From contig NVVR01000030.1 of assembly GCA_002733415.1 (NCBI GenBank), positions 1 to 35,685 on the forward strand: a stretch of DNA of 35,685 nt, given 5' to 3'. The stretch is from Kordia sp. Its GTDB lineage: Bacteria; Bacteroidota; Bacteroidia; Flavobacteriales; Flavobacteriaceae. Within the stretch, counting starts at the first letter, position 1. Every line of letters starts with the position of its first letter. The notes beneath the pieces were generated by a model, which searched no databases, was not told where the DNA came from, and saw only the letters and a list, made by a program, of their open reading frames with translations. A program made the translations under genes and the position numbers. This document shows positions 1 to 8,756 of the stretch, one piece after another.

Positions 1-597
1 AGTATAGTGAAAGTAGCACTTGCTGGTATGCCAGCTGGTGATCAAGCATATCAAATAATAAGAACTCCAGGGGCTACAAATGTCTTTTTTGACACTACAA
101 CAGGTTCACCTATTATTTTGGCAGTATTTAAAGTATACAATGGTGTAGGTCCAACACCTCCTACTGCAGGTAGTATTACATTACTTAAAAACTCTGATCC
201 TTTAGTATCAGGAAGTGGTGGTGGAAACTCAAACTTTTTAAATATTAATTTTCCAGGATTTACTGGTGGAACTATTGATTTGTATCCAGGAGATCCAACT
301 CCAGGAGATGATGGTTTTACTCCAGCATTCTCGACAATCAATTTTGCTTTATTGAGTACTTCGAATCATAAACTTGAAGGGATAGAAATATTTCCTAATC
401 CAACAAAGGATGTTGTTTATATTAAAGGTTTAGATGCTATAAAAAATGTAGAGTTATTTAGTATCACTGGTCAACGAGTACAGTATATTGAAAATGCTGA
501 TGATAGTATTGACATAAATGGCTTACAAGCTGGATTGTACTTTATGAAAATAACTACAGAAAATGGATCAACAATAAAGAAGGTTGTGAAGAAATAA
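1..597 (+). CDS. T9SS-secreted protein, C-terminal fragment (5' end outside window)
   Basis: The reading frame is open from the first base, so the true start lies to the left; the in-frame GTG at base 7 is probably internal. The last ~75 residues are a type A T9SS sorting domain: an IEIFPNPTKD-type entry motif, a VELFSITGQRV strand, a GLQAGLYFMKI strand and a Lys-rich end (KKVVKK). Proteins with this tail are exported by the type IX system and released or anchored at the surface. The upstream ~120 residues are rich in Gly, Pro and Thr and show no family I recognise. A strong terminator follows the stop at 610-644. Export is well supported; the molecular function is unknown. Confidence 0.85.
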   Translation, partial: SIVKVALAGMPAGDQAYQIIRTPGATNVFFDTTTGSPIILAVFKVYNGVGPTPPTAGSITLLKNSDPLVSGSGGGNSNFLNINFPGFTGGTIDLYPGDPTPGDDGFTPAFSTINFALLSTSNHKLEGIEIFPNPTKDVVYIKGLDAIKNVELFSITGQRVQYIENADDSIDINGLQAGLYFMKITTENGSTIKKVVKK

Positions 598-607
598 TAT
601 AATAAGT

Positions 608-774
608 ATAAAAAAACAGAAACTTTACGGTTTCTGTTTTTTTACTTTCTGTAAGTTTTTTTTAAAGGGATTTAAATTGATTTGGGGTCAATTCCTTTAA
701 GAGTTATTAGATTACTTTTGGGGAATAATCCTTTTGTTCTCTGAAGTAAATATAGCGCCTATTTTCGGTTGTTT
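608..774. repeat. Direct repeat copy 1 (terminator plus flank, 167 bp)
   Basis: This stretch recurs at 1013-1179 at a constant offset of 405 bp. By eye there are only about three substitutions (two in the hairpin loop, one at the TAATCC/TAATCT site). It starts at the terminator and runs to the CGGTTGTTT motif. Weaker similarity (TTGTTGTGAA...) continues about 35 bp further. It has no coding potential. Confidence 0.9.
610..644 (+). terminator. Rho-independent terminator after the T9SS gene
   Basis: Thirteen bases after the stop codon an A-rich stem AAAAACAGAAAC pairs with GTTTCTGTTTTT around a short loop, ending in a T run. This is the standard intrinsic-terminator form. A near copy sits 405 bp downstream. 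Confidence 0.85.
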
Positions 775-1012
775 AGTGCTAATTGTTGTGAACGACTTGT
801 TTTTTGTTGTGAAATATAAAAGGGCAATGGGTTGATACGTTGAGATTTATGGTTTTCAGTGCTTTTGTGGAATTCCAAGGATGTAACCCCTCGGGTAGAA
901 TGATAGTATATGATATTTGTATAAATAATACCAACCTAAGTTTGTAAAAGATTAAATTTACTTATGAGCACCTTGAAATTTAATTGGCATAACTGAAGGT
1001 TAAATTTTGAGC

Positions 1013-1179
1013 ATAAAAAAACAGAAACATTGCGGTTTCTGTTTTTTTACTTTCTGTAAGTTTTTTTTAAAGGGATTTAAATTGATTTGGGGTCAATTCC
1101 TTTAAGAGTTATTAGATTACTTTTGGGGAATAATCTTTTTGTTCTCTGAAGTAAATATAGCGCCTATTTTCGGTTGTTT
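1013..1179. repeat. Direct repeat copy 2 (terminator plus flank, 167 bp)
   Basis: Near-identical to 608-774, including a complete terminator hairpin at about 1015-1049 that no longer follows any gene. The orphan terminator suggests a vanished tandem gene copy; this is inference. Confidence 0.9.
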
Positions 1180-1356
1180 TATATGTTTTGTTGTGAAAAC
1201 AGGGTTTTTTGTTGTGTAGTGAAACTAGTGTTTTGCTAAGAATAGAAGCTTGTTAATAACTTAAAACATGTCAGATTAGTAGTTAGTGTTTATTTTTGTT
1301 GAGTTTTTGTTAATTTTAACTAGTATCTTTAGTGTTAAGATGTACGGTTATTAACA

Positions 1357-2040
1357 ATGTTGAAACTACTCCTTAATTTATTCTTTCCCAAAGTTTGTGT
1401 TGGGTGTAAAAATATGCTGGTGCATCAAGAGAAAATTCTTTGTGTTACCTGTTTGCATGATTTGCCTTTAACAAATTTGCATAGTAATGATTCAAATGTT
1501 ATTTCAAATGTTTTCTATGGAACCGTAGTTTTTGAACATGCTACGGCATTATTTTATTACCCAAAACAAGGAGTTGTAAGGCAGCTAATACATCAATTAA
1601 AATACAAAAACCAGGAAGAGATTAGTTCATATATAGGTGAATGGCTAGGTATTGAGTTAATTGAAAGCGGTTATTATAATGACATAGCTGTTATTGTTCC
1701 AGTACCAATTCATAGCAAGAGAATGAGGTCAAGAGGATATAATCAAGTGGAAGGTTTTGGTAAAGAAATAGCATTGAGTTTAAATGCTGTTTATAATGAT
1801 ACTACCTTATTAAGAATTAAAAACACTACTACGCAAACAGTAAAGGATAGGTTAACTAGATGGAAAAATGTGGAAACTATTTTTGAAGTTTCTGAATTGA
1901 AAAATCTAGAAGGACAACATATTTTATTAGTTGATGATGTCATAACCACTGGAGCAACAATTAAAGCCTGTGTTAAAGAGTTGCATAAAATCCCTAATAT
2001 AAAAATTAGTTTGGCTGTAATGGCATATACAGACCAATAG
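1357..2040 (+). CDS. comF: ComF family phosphoribosyltransferase-like protein
   Basis: 227 residues, usual for ComF/GntX proteins. The N-terminus has a zinc-finger-like pair of CxxC motifs (C14/C17 and C29/C32). An RSRGYNQ motif (124-130), typical of ComF, follows. The PRPP-binding loop LLVDDVITTGAT lies at 190-201. The family is linked to DNA uptake in naturally competent bacteria and has a type I phosphoribosyltransferase fold; its substrate is unresolved. It is a cytoplasmic protein and stands alone on this strand, with 160 bp before the next gene. Family assignment is firm; a competence role here is inferred from the family only. Confidence 0.9.
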   Translation: MLKLLLNLFFPKVCVGCKNMLVHQEKILCVTCLHDLPLTNLHSNDSNVISNVFYGTVVFEHATALFYYPKQGVVRQLIHQLKYKNQEEISSYIGEWLGIELIESGYYNDIAVIVPVPIHSKRMRSRGYNQVEGFGKEIALSLNAVYNDTTLLRIKNTTTQTVKDRLTRWKNVETIFEVSELKNLEGQHILLVDDVITTGATIKACVKELHKIPNIKISLAVMAYTDQ

Positions 2041-2200
2041 CTTTAACAAAATATTGATTGTCATATCGCTAAATATGTTGTTAATTTGTGTGTCTTTTTA
2101 TATGCATTATCTGAGTGACTAAGTGTTGTATGGTTTTGTTTGTAAAGGAAAATTAATTTAGAGGAACTACTTGCGCATTAAATTCGTTTAAAGGACATAG

Positions 2201-3796
2201 ATGAAAAAATCACTTATTATCATATCAGTTATATGCATTACTATTTTAAGTTGTGCAAAGAAAGGTAGACCCTCAGGAGGAGAAAAAGATATAGCACCAC
2301 CTGTAATGCTTAACGCTACACCAGAAAATTACAGTACTAATTTTACCGGACAAGAAATTAAAATATATTTTAATGAGTATGTTAAATTAAACGATTTAAC
2401 GAAGCAGCTAATTATCTCACCACCCCTAGACACTCGTCCATTAATTACACCACAAGGAGGAGCAAGTAAGTATGTGAAGATTAAAATTTATGATACTTTA
2501 CAACCTAACACTACATACTCATTCAGTTTTGGAAAAAGTATAGTCGATAATAATGAAAGTAATCCATACCCGTATTTTAAGTATGTGTTTTCAACAGGAA
2601 AAAGCATAGATTCCTTAGAGTTAAACGGAAGTATAAGAGATGCAATTGCTAAAACAGCAGACGATTTTGTATCAGTAATGTTGTATGAAATAGATTCTAC
2701 ATTTACCGATTCGGTAGTGTATAATAAAACACCAAGATATATTACCAATACTTTGGACAGCACCACGAACTTTAAATTTGAAAACTTAAAAGCTGGCAAG
2801 TATTTGCTTACAGCCTTAAAGGAAGAGACGGATAATTATAAGTTCAATCAAAAAACAGATAAAATAGCCTTTAAAAAAGAATTTATAACTATTCCAAATG
2901 AAGAGGCTCATGAGTTGACCTTATTTAAGGAAATACAAGATTATAAAGCCTTAAAAGCAAAGCACGAGCGTAAAAACCGAATTAAATTTAGGTACGAGGG
3001 AGAAGCAAAGGGAGCTATAATAATTAATCTCTTATCTGATAAAAATATCGTTTCTACAATTACTAAAGAAGTTAGTAATGATACATTACAGTATTGGTTT
3101 AAACCAAATGTAGATTTAGATTCATTGAATTTCACAATGTCTCATAAACAAGAGATAGATTCTTTTACAGTCCGTATACGTAAAAAAATAAAAGCCGATT
3201 CTTTATCATTTAAACCAGTTTCAAGTAGTTTGACTTTAGATAAAAACTATCAAATTGTTCCTACAATACCGGTAACGACAATAGATGATTCTAAAATTAA
3301 AATTTTGGATAAAGATTCAATCGCTGTTCCATTTAAATCATCAGTTGATAAATTAACGAGTATTATTAATTTAGAATTTAAAAAAGAAGAAAGCCAAAAA
3401 TACACGATAAGTATTTTACCAGATGCATTTACTGATTTCTTTGATGCTACAAATGATACTTTAAATTATCGCGCTAGTACAAAAGCACTATCAGCATACG
3501 GAAATTTTAAAGTTACACTAAACAATGCGCCAAGTACACCATTGGTGGTTCAATTAGTAACTAAAACAGGAGAGGTTAAATATGAGAAAACAGGAACAGG
3601 AGTTTACGTATATGATTTTTTAAACGTTAATCCAGCTACCTATAGTTTGCGTGTTGTTTTTGATGATAACAATAATAAAAAATATGACACGGGTAATTAT
3701 TTAAAAAAATTACAACCTGAACGTATTGCCTATCACCCAGAGGAAATTGAAATTAGAGCCAATTGGGATGTTGATGAGCAGTTTACTTTGAAGTAG
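2201..3796 (+). CDS. Ig-like (Big_5/SbsA-type) domain lipoprotein
   Basis: 531 residues. The N-terminus is a lipoprotein signal with a hydrophobic core and lipobox ILSC, giving the acylated Cys18, so it should be anchored in a cell envelope membrane. Residues ~30-120 form a bacterial Ig-like domain of the Big_5 type (APPVMLNATPENYSTNF, the IKIYFNEYVKL strand, NTTYSFSFGKSI). Several beta-rich repeats follow. A C-terminal segment (DDNNNKKYDTGNYLKKLQPE, ~492-511) resembles the end of the conserved Bacteroidetes Ig-like lipoprotein family. The function of that family is not established. It ends 3 bp from the convergent omega-amidase gene with no terminator between them. Confidence 0.8.
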   Translation: MKKSLIIISVICITILSCAKKGRPSGGEKDIAPPVMLNATPENYSTNFTGQEIKIYFNEYVKLNDLTKQLIISPPLDTRPLITPQGGASKYVKIKIYDTLQPNTTYSFSFGKSIVDNNESNPYPYFKYVFSTGKSIDSLELNGSIRDAIAKTADDFVSVMLYEIDSTFTDSVVYNKTPRYITNTLDSTTNFKFENLKAGKYLLTALKEETDNYKFNQKTDKIAFKKEFITIPNEEAHELTLFKEIQDYKALKAKHERKNRIKFRYEGEAKGAIIINLLSDKNIVSTITKEVSNDTLQYWFKPNVDLDSLNFTMSHKQEIDSFTVRIRKKIKADSLSFKPVSSSLTLDKNYQIVPTIPVTTIDDSKIKILDKDSIAVPFKSSVDKLTSIINLEFKKEESQKYTISILPDAFTDFFDATNDTLNYRASTKALSAYGNFKVTLNNAPSTPLVVQLVTKTGEVKYEKTGTGVYVYDFLNVNPATYSLRVVFDDNNNKKYDTGNYLKKLQPERIAYHPEEIEIRANWDVDEQFTLK

Positions 3797-3799
3797 AAA

Positions 3800-4579
3800 T
3801 TATTTCATCTCAAACCCATCCTGATCATTCAAGAAATTAAATTTATTTCTAGAGGCTAGTAGTTCTTTTTTAGATAAAGAAGCTGTTAGTATAGCTTCTT
3901 TATTTTCGGCTAGAGGAGTTATTTCATTACCTAATGCATCAAGTATAATGGAGTTTCCGGAGTATTGATGCCCGTTAGCATCCGTTCCCATACGGTTTGC
4001 ACCCACCACATAACTCATGTTTTCAATAGCACGGGCTTTTAAGAGCGTATTCCAGGCTGTTACACGAGGTTTTGGCCAATTTGCAACATAGAGCAACACA
4101 TCGTAATTTGAAGTGTTTCTAGACCATACAGGGAAACGTAAATCATAACAGATAAGTGGGCAAATTTTCCAGCCTTTATACTCAATAATAACTTGTTTGT
4201 TATCATTTTGATAGCGTTTGTGTTCGCCAGCTAATGAAAATAAATGACGCTTGTTATACTGATGAATCTCTCCAGATGGAGTAACAAATATAAACCGATT
4301 GTAATAATGTTCATTTTCTTTGATAATAATGCTTCCGCAAATAGCACTATTCTTTGCTTTAGCTAGTTGAAGCATCCATTTTATTGTTGGTCCATCCATC
4401 GACTCTGCTAGGTGCTCTGGTTGCATAGCAAAACCAGTGGTAAACATTTCGGGGAGTACAATAACATCTGTTGGAACTGTTATTGAGTTAATTTTAGTTT
4501 CAAAATTCTCGCGATTTTTTGGAGCACTCTCCCAAACTAAATCAGATTGTAGTATCGTAATGTTTAACTCATTTTCCAT
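3800..4579 (-). CDS. Nitrilase-superfamily amidohydrolase, probable omega-amidase (YafV-like)
   Basis: 259 residues with the complete nitrilase triad: Glu44 (VLPEMFTTGF), Lys110 (YNKRHLF) and Cys144 (LICYDLRFPVW). The PEMFTTGF and ICYDLRFPVWSRN contexts match the YafV/Nit2 omega-amidase branch, which hydrolyses 2-oxoglutaramate to 2-oxoglutarate and ammonia. This clears the product of glutamine-dependent transaminases. A suitable aminotransferase is encoded at 7072-8217, which supports the assignment. It is cytoplasmic and uses an ATG start. It diverges from the HAD gene with only 56 bp between the starts, so both promoters would have to overlap there. Subfamily is likely; a different carboxamide substrate is possible. 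Confidence 0.85.
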   Translation of the reverse strand: MENELNITILQSDLVWESAPKNRENFETKINSITVPTDVIVLPEMFTTGFAMQPEHLAESMDGPTIKWMLQLAKAKNSAICGSIIIKENEHYYNRFIFVTPSGEIHQYNKRHLFSLAGEHKRYQNDNKQVIIEYKGWKICPLICYDLRFPVWSRNTSNYDVLLYVANWPKPRVTAWNTLLKARAIENMSYVVGANRMGTDANGHQYSGNSIILDALGNEITPLAENKEAILTASLSKKELLASRNKFNFLNDQDGFEMK

Positions 4580-4635
4580 GTGATAAATTTAGATAAAATT
4601 GTAATATTGTTAAGGAATTAAACTCATTTTTTTAA

Positions 4636-5301
4636 ATGAAAAAGACAAAGCTGCTCATTTTTGATATTGATGGTACTTTAATTGATAGCGTTTCTGGCTA
4701 CCATGAAGTAATTATAAATGCAATGACGGATTTAGGTATTGAAAATATTGACACTGATTTCAATGCGTTAAAACATCACACGGATAGTTATGCCTTAAAA
4801 TACAATTATGAGAATTTTTTTGACAAAGAACTTCCCGCAGATTTGTTAGATCAGTTTGAAAACTTAATTGTTACCTATTTAAAAACACAACCAAAAACTA
4901 TTGCTATAAAGGGAGTGGATAAAATATTAAATCAATTAAGGGATAGTGAGTACGCATTTGCATTCGCTACCGGGTCATTACCCGAATCGGCAATTTTAAA
5001 AATGAAATCAGCTGGATTGGAAATGAATGCCGCATTATTAGCTACTTCAAAAACTAGTTTTAGTCGTGAAGGTTTTGTTTTAGAAGCTATTGAAAAAGCA
5101 AAAAGCTATTATAATCTTGCTGAATTTGAGCAAATTATTTCAGTAGGTGATGGAATTTGGGATTTGAAAACGGCCCAAAATTTGAATTTAGAATTCATTG
5201 GTATCGGAACTAAAAACAAAGCAGTAATGGAAGCCAATGGAATGGAGTGTTGGTTTGAAGATTTTACAAATTTTGAAATATCGAATAGTTGTGTTAGTTA
5301 A
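4636..5301 (+). CDS. HAD-superfamily hydrolase, phosphoglycolate-phosphatase-like
   Basis: 221 residues with all HAD motifs: motif I FDIDGT (nucleophile Asp10, acid Asp12), motif II ATGS (Thr112), a Lys near 154-156, and motif IV VGDGIWD (Asp172, Asp176). An alpha-helical cap occupies about residues 15-90, as in the subfamily I Gph/beta-phosphoglucomutase type. It is probably a cytoplasmic small-molecule phosphatase; the substrate cannot be read from the sequence. Its last 8 bp overlap the end of the convergent MutS-like gene, so the two mRNAs are complementary at their 3' ends. Confidence 0.85.
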   Translation: MKKTKLLIFDIDGTLIDSVSGYHEVIINAMTDLGIENIDTDFNALKHHTDSYALKYNYENFFDKELPADLLDQFENLIVTYLKTQPKTIAIKGVDKILNQLRDSEYAFAFATGSLPESAILKMKSAGLEMNAALLATSKTSFSREGFVLEAIEKAKSYYNLAEFEQIISVGDGIWDLKTAQNLNLEFIGIGTKNKAVMEANGMECWFEDFTNFEISNSCVS

Positions 5302-7063
5302 CAATTTCCATTTTCTTTAAAAGAAAGGATGCATTCATGTTTTTACAAACGCCTTTTTTAAAAGTGTAATCAAAATAAAGTTCATCATTCTTGATTTCTG
5401 CATCAAAATAGAAATTTTTAATTTGAGAGAGTTCTTTTTCGATGGTACACAAGCTTAAATCATGTGTAGCAATAATTCCAGTCGCATTAGTACTTACTAA
5501 GCGTTCTACAAACTTTTTGGAGCCAATTGCTTTGTCTTGACTATTGGTTCCTTTTAATATCTCGTCTAAAATGATAAAGTAGTCGTCTTGTTGTACTTGA
5601 TCAACAATAAATTTCAAGCGTTTTAATTCAGAAAAGAAATAGGATTCATTGTCTTTTAACGAATCTGATGTGCGCATACTTGTAATTAATTTTATTGGTG
5701 TATAGTCACATTTTGTAGCGCAAATAGGTAGTCCTGTATTAGCCATGACGATACTTAAGGAAACGGTTCTTAAAAAAGTGCTTTTTCCAGCCATGTTAGC
5801 ACCTGTAATGATAAAAAATTCATGTTGAGCAATATTATAATCGTTATCAACTCTAGCTTGAGTTTGTAGTAACGGATGACCTAAATTTTCAGCATTTATT
5901 ATTGAACCTGTTTTACCAATAGTAGGGAAGGTGTAGTCTGGTTTATTAAATATAAAGTTTGCTAATGAGTTTTGTGCGTCAAAAAAGCTGATTGCTTCAA
6001 ACCAATTTTCAACATTAGTAGCATAGTTTTTAATCCATGTTTCTATTCTGTAACACTGTTTTAAATCCCAAAGTAATAATCCATTTGCAAAAAATCCGAA
6101 AAGCATATTATTGCGCTGGTCAAAGGCATCCAAAGCTTTTGAAAAGTCGTTTACTAATACTGATGCTTTCTTGTCAGAATTGGCTATTCTCTCTTTTTGG
6201 GCAATTAAAATGGAGTTTTTAAAGTTTGATTGTTCAATTTCATGTAACAACAAACTTATTTGTTTAAAGGTAGCGCCAACTTTATTCGCATCATTATACA
6301 GTTTATTGATTTTTGCTAAGTATTTTCCAGTGATGGATAAACCTATCATAAACCAAAGCAACAGTATGGCAAGAGGTATAAAATCAGTAAAATACAATAC
6401 AATTAACAGGCAAGAAACAGCAGAAAATAGCAATGGTAAATACTGAAATAACTTAGGGACAAAAGAGCTGTTTGTTTGTATCCATTTTAATATGGTTTCG
6501 CCTTTAGTTTCCGTTTTTGAAACACGTGCTATAGCGGAAAAACGTTGTCTCCATTTTGGAGTTTCGGATAATTCTTTTAGCATTTCTTGCTTGGAAGGAA
6601 TATTGTCAGTTGTATTTGCTGTTATAAGTTCAGCCAATATTTTCGTTCCAGCTTTGGTTGCAGTCCTGTTTATAAATTGAAAAAAAGAGCCTTCTCCAAA
6701 TAAATCAATATCATAACTATAAAAATGTTTAGGGTTAATATACTTTTTACCACTAGATAAATTAGATAGATCTCCATCAATAACCGCTATTTCTAATTCG
6801 TTTATGTGAAGTAATTCCGTAGTTAATTTTTTCTCTTTTTTTGTTGCGGTATACTTATAAAGTAAAAAAATAAAAGTAAATGTTCCGAGTATCAAAATAG
6901 GAACTAGAGCATTTGACGCTATAAAAACATATCCTAAAATAGCAGTTACGATAAATATTGAAAAGCGTAATGTACTGAGTAGTACTAGTCTTTTTTTAAT
7001 TAAGCGAAGTTCTAAAGTAATCCTTTTAACTTCTGCAGTATAAAATGATAATGGAGTGTTCAT
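5294..7063 (-). CDS. Membrane-anchored MutS-like ABC ATPase
   Basis: 589 residues. The C-terminal third is a MutS-type ATPase: Walker A TGANMAGKST (420-429), the signature region ESYFFSELKRL (473-483), Walker B FIILDE (496-501) and the H-loop His534. A MutS core-like helical region precedes it (~260-380). The mismatch-recognition and connector domains of MutS are absent. Instead there are two pairs of hydrophobic helices at ~33-70 and ~207-246, so the protein should sit in the inner membrane with its ATPase in the cytoplasm. Such proteins occur in Bacteroidetes, but no function has been shown to my knowledge, and I would not call it mismatch repair. It starts 8 bp after the aminotransferase stop, so the two are probably co-transcribed. 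Confidence 0.85.
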   Translation of the reverse strand: MNTPLSFYTAEVKRITLELRLIKKRLVLLSTLRFSIFIVTAILGYVFIASNALVPILILGTFTFIFLLYKYTATKKEKKLTTELLHINELEIAVIDGDLSNLSSGKKYINPKHFYSYDIDLFGEGSFFQFINRTATKAGTKILAELITANTTDNIPSKQEMLKELSETPKWRQRFSAIARVSKTETKGETILKWIQTNSSFVPKLFQYLPLLFSAVSCLLIVLYFTDFIPLAILLLWFMIGLSITGKYLAKINKLYNDANKVGATFKQISLLLHEIEQSNFKNSILIAQKERIANSDKKASVLVNDFSKALDAFDQRNNMLFGFFANGLLLWDLKQCYRIETWIKNYATNVENWFEAISFFDAQNSLANFIFNKPDYTFPTIGKTGSIINAENLGHPLLQTQARVDNDYNIAQHEFFIITGANMAGKSTFLRTVSLSIVMANTGLPICATKCDYTPIKLITSMRTSDSLKDNESYFFSELKRLKFIVDQVQQDDYFIILDEILKGTNSQDKAIGSKKFVERLVSTNATGIIATHDLSLCTIEKELSQIKNFYFDAEIKNDELYFDYTFKKGVCKNMNASFLLKKMEIVN

Positions 7064-7071
7064 CTAATAAC

Positions 7072-8217
7072 TTATAGGTTACATATTATTGCTGCAGCTT
7101 TTTCTAAAGTATCTTCCGTTTTAGCAAAACAGAATCTAAGCATTTTATAATCGGTTTCGTTTTCGTTAAAAACAGACATCGGTATAGCGGCTAGTTTATG
7201 ATCAATGGTTAATCGTTTTGCAAAAGTAACGTCATTTTCCTCGGTAATAGCACTAAAATCTAATACCTGAAAATAGGTACCTTTTGAAGGAGTGATTTTA
7301 AATCGAGACTCTTTTATTAAGTTTAAAAAGAAGTCTCTTTTTTGCTGATAGAAACTTGGGAGTCCTACATAATGTTGAGGTTCACTAATGTACTCAGCAA
7401 TTGCTTTTTGCATAGGATGATTGACACAAAAAACATTAAACTGATGTATTTTCTGAAACTCTTCCATTAAAGGTTTTGGTGCACAACAATAGCCTAATTT
7501 CCAGCCAGTATTGTGAAACGTTTTTCCAAAAGATGCTACAATAAAGCTATGTTCTTTTAAATGAGGGTATAAACAGGCACTTTGATGCTGTTCATTATCA
7601 AAAATAATATGCTCATATACTTCATCGCTCAAAACAATGATATTAGTATTCTTAACAATTTCTTGTAATTGCAACATATCTTGATTAGAAAAGATGGTTC
7701 CACTCGGGTTTTGTGGTGTATTGATGATAATCATTTTAGTATTATCAGTAACCTTAGATTTCACTTCTGACCAGTTTACACCATATGTTGGCGCTTCTAA
7801 CTGTATTGAAATTGTTTTCCCTCCATTTAAAGCTATTGTTGGCTCATAACAATCATAAGCAGGGCGGAATATAATAACTTCATCATCTTGCTTTATAAAG
7901 GCAGATATGATAGTGTAAATAGCTTGAGTAGCACCTGCAGTTACGGTAATTTCTGAAGCAGGGTTATATGATGTGTTATATAAATGTTCAAATTTAGTAG
8001 CAATAGCTTCTCGTAATTCCATAGCGCCAGCCATCGGCGCATATTGATTGTATCCTGAGTTCATTGCTTTACTAACCAATTCTAATAATTTAGGATCACT
8101 ATTAAAATTAGGGAACCCTTGTGATAAGTTTATAGCACTGTGTTTATTCGCTAAACCACTCATTACAGAAAAAATGGAAGGAGCTACTTTAGGAAGTTTT
8201 GATTTAAAATTTGGCAT
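7072..8217 (-). CDS. Class I/II PLP aminotransferase, methionine/glutamine aminotransferase type (YbdL-like)
   Basis: 381 residues with an intact fold-type I core: YNQYAPMAG (56-64) near the N-terminus, NTPQNPSG (166-173) with Asn170, SDEVYEH (197-203) with Asp198 and Tyr201, PLP lysine Lys232 (SFGKTFHNTGWKLGY), Lys240 in the phosphate-binding position, and a C-terminal carboxylate-binding Arg (LRFCFA). The N-terminal INLSQGFPNF and the GWKLGYC motif point to the YbdL/kynurenine-aminotransferase branch, which transaminates methionine or aromatic amino acids, often with glutamine. An omega-amidase at 3800-4579 would remove the 2-oxoglutaramate formed. First gene of a two-gene unit with the MutS-like ATPase. 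Substrate is inferred from the family. Confidence 0.88.
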   Translation of the reverse strand: MPNFKSKLPKVAPSIFSVMSGLANKHSAINLSQGFPNFNSDPKLLELVSKAMNSGYNQYAPMAGAMELREAIATKFEHLYNTSYNPASEITVTAGATQAIYTIISAFIKQDDEVIIFRPAYDCYEPTIALNGGKTISIQLEAPTYGVNWSEVKSKVTDNTKMIIINTPQNPSGTIFSNQDMLQLQEIVKNTNIIVLSDEVYEHIIFDNEQHQSACLYPHLKEHSFIVASFGKTFHNTGWKLGYCCAPKPLMEEFQKIHQFNVFCVNHPMQKAIAEYISEPQHYVGLPSFYQQKRDFFLNLIKESRFKITPSKGTYFQVLDFSAITEENDVTFAKRLTIDHKLAAIPMSVFNENETDYKMLRFCFAKTEDTLEKAAAIICNL

Positions 8218-8334
8218 CTTGGTTGTATCTAATTTCTGAAGGTTATAAATATACTTTAAATAGGAGTAATGTTCTGAATAAATAATAGTTTAGTTTTTTG
8301 TATATTTAAATTCAAATCTTAAACCTACCTACTT

Positions 8335-8700
8335 ATGAAAACTCTATTATTCAGTTTATTCTTGTGTTTAACCTTTTTTACAACCCAAGCCCAAATAAAC
8401 TCTAAAACTTCCGACGCTACTCTTTTGGTTAATGGTAATGAGTGTAATAAATGCTCTCTTGAGCTTACACGAGAAGGATTGAAAAAAATGACACTTGCAA
8501 CTAATAGTGAGAGTGTTAAAATAGTTAGTTTTAAATTAAAAGTACCAGGGTGTCCTACAATACACGTATATGGACATAAGTTTAATCATAGGGGATTGAG
8601 TGCTTTAAAGAAAGCAAGTATTGGAAGCAGAATAGCTATTTTTGGTATTGATACAAATAAGGGGGTGATTAAAACTTCTGTTAGAGTTACGCTTAAATAA
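8335..8700 (+). CDS. Small secreted protein with GldM C-terminal-like domain
   Basis: 121 residues. Residues 1-19 are a clean signal peptide (hydrophobic core, cleavage after TTQA). The mature part is about 100 residues. Its pattern VSFKLKVPGCPTIHVYGHKF...ALKKASIGSRIAIFGI resembles, from memory, the last periplasmic domain of the T9SS/gliding motor protein GldM (FKVPG-P---V-G...A---A--G--V-I-I). The transmembrane helix and earlier GldM domains are missing, so this is a stand-alone periplasmic domain. A Cys pair (NECNKCS) follows the start of the mature chain. It diverges from the aminotransferase gene and ends at a bidirectional terminator. The GldM link needs a profile search. Confidence 0.65.
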   Translation: MKTLLFSLFLCLTFFTTQAQINSKTSDATLLVNGNECNKCSLELTREGLKKMTLATNSESVKIVSFKLKVPGCPTIHVYGHKFNHRGLSALKKASIGSRIAIFGIDTNKGVIKTSVRVTLK

Positions 8701-8702
8701 TA

Positions 8703-8734
8703 AAAAAGCCCGAACAAATTTGTTCGGGCTTTTT
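8703..8734. terminator. Bidirectional terminator between GldM-like gene and sdhB
   Basis: A perfect 32-bp palindrome (A5-GCCCGAAC-AAA and its complement) starts 3 bp after the stop at 8700, with A and T runs at its two ends, so it can terminate transcripts from both sides. sdhB ends at 8757. Confidence 0.92.
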
Positions 8735-8756
8735 AAATATGTTGAATAAAAGAATA

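Larger units (their letters stand above)
598..1356. other. Intergenic region with duplicated terminator segment
   Basis: 759 bp without a credible gene. It holds the two 167-bp direct repeats. The part between them (775-1012) has stops in all frames and no recognisable element. The last 175 bp before comF are T-rich and should contain its promoter, but I find no clear TTTG-N19-TAnnTTTG match. Confidence 0.7.

Noticed and set aside
51..341. A 96-codon minus-strand frame at the left edge
   Set aside because: It is antisense to the T9SS gene, and the + strand frame carries the recognisable sorting domain.
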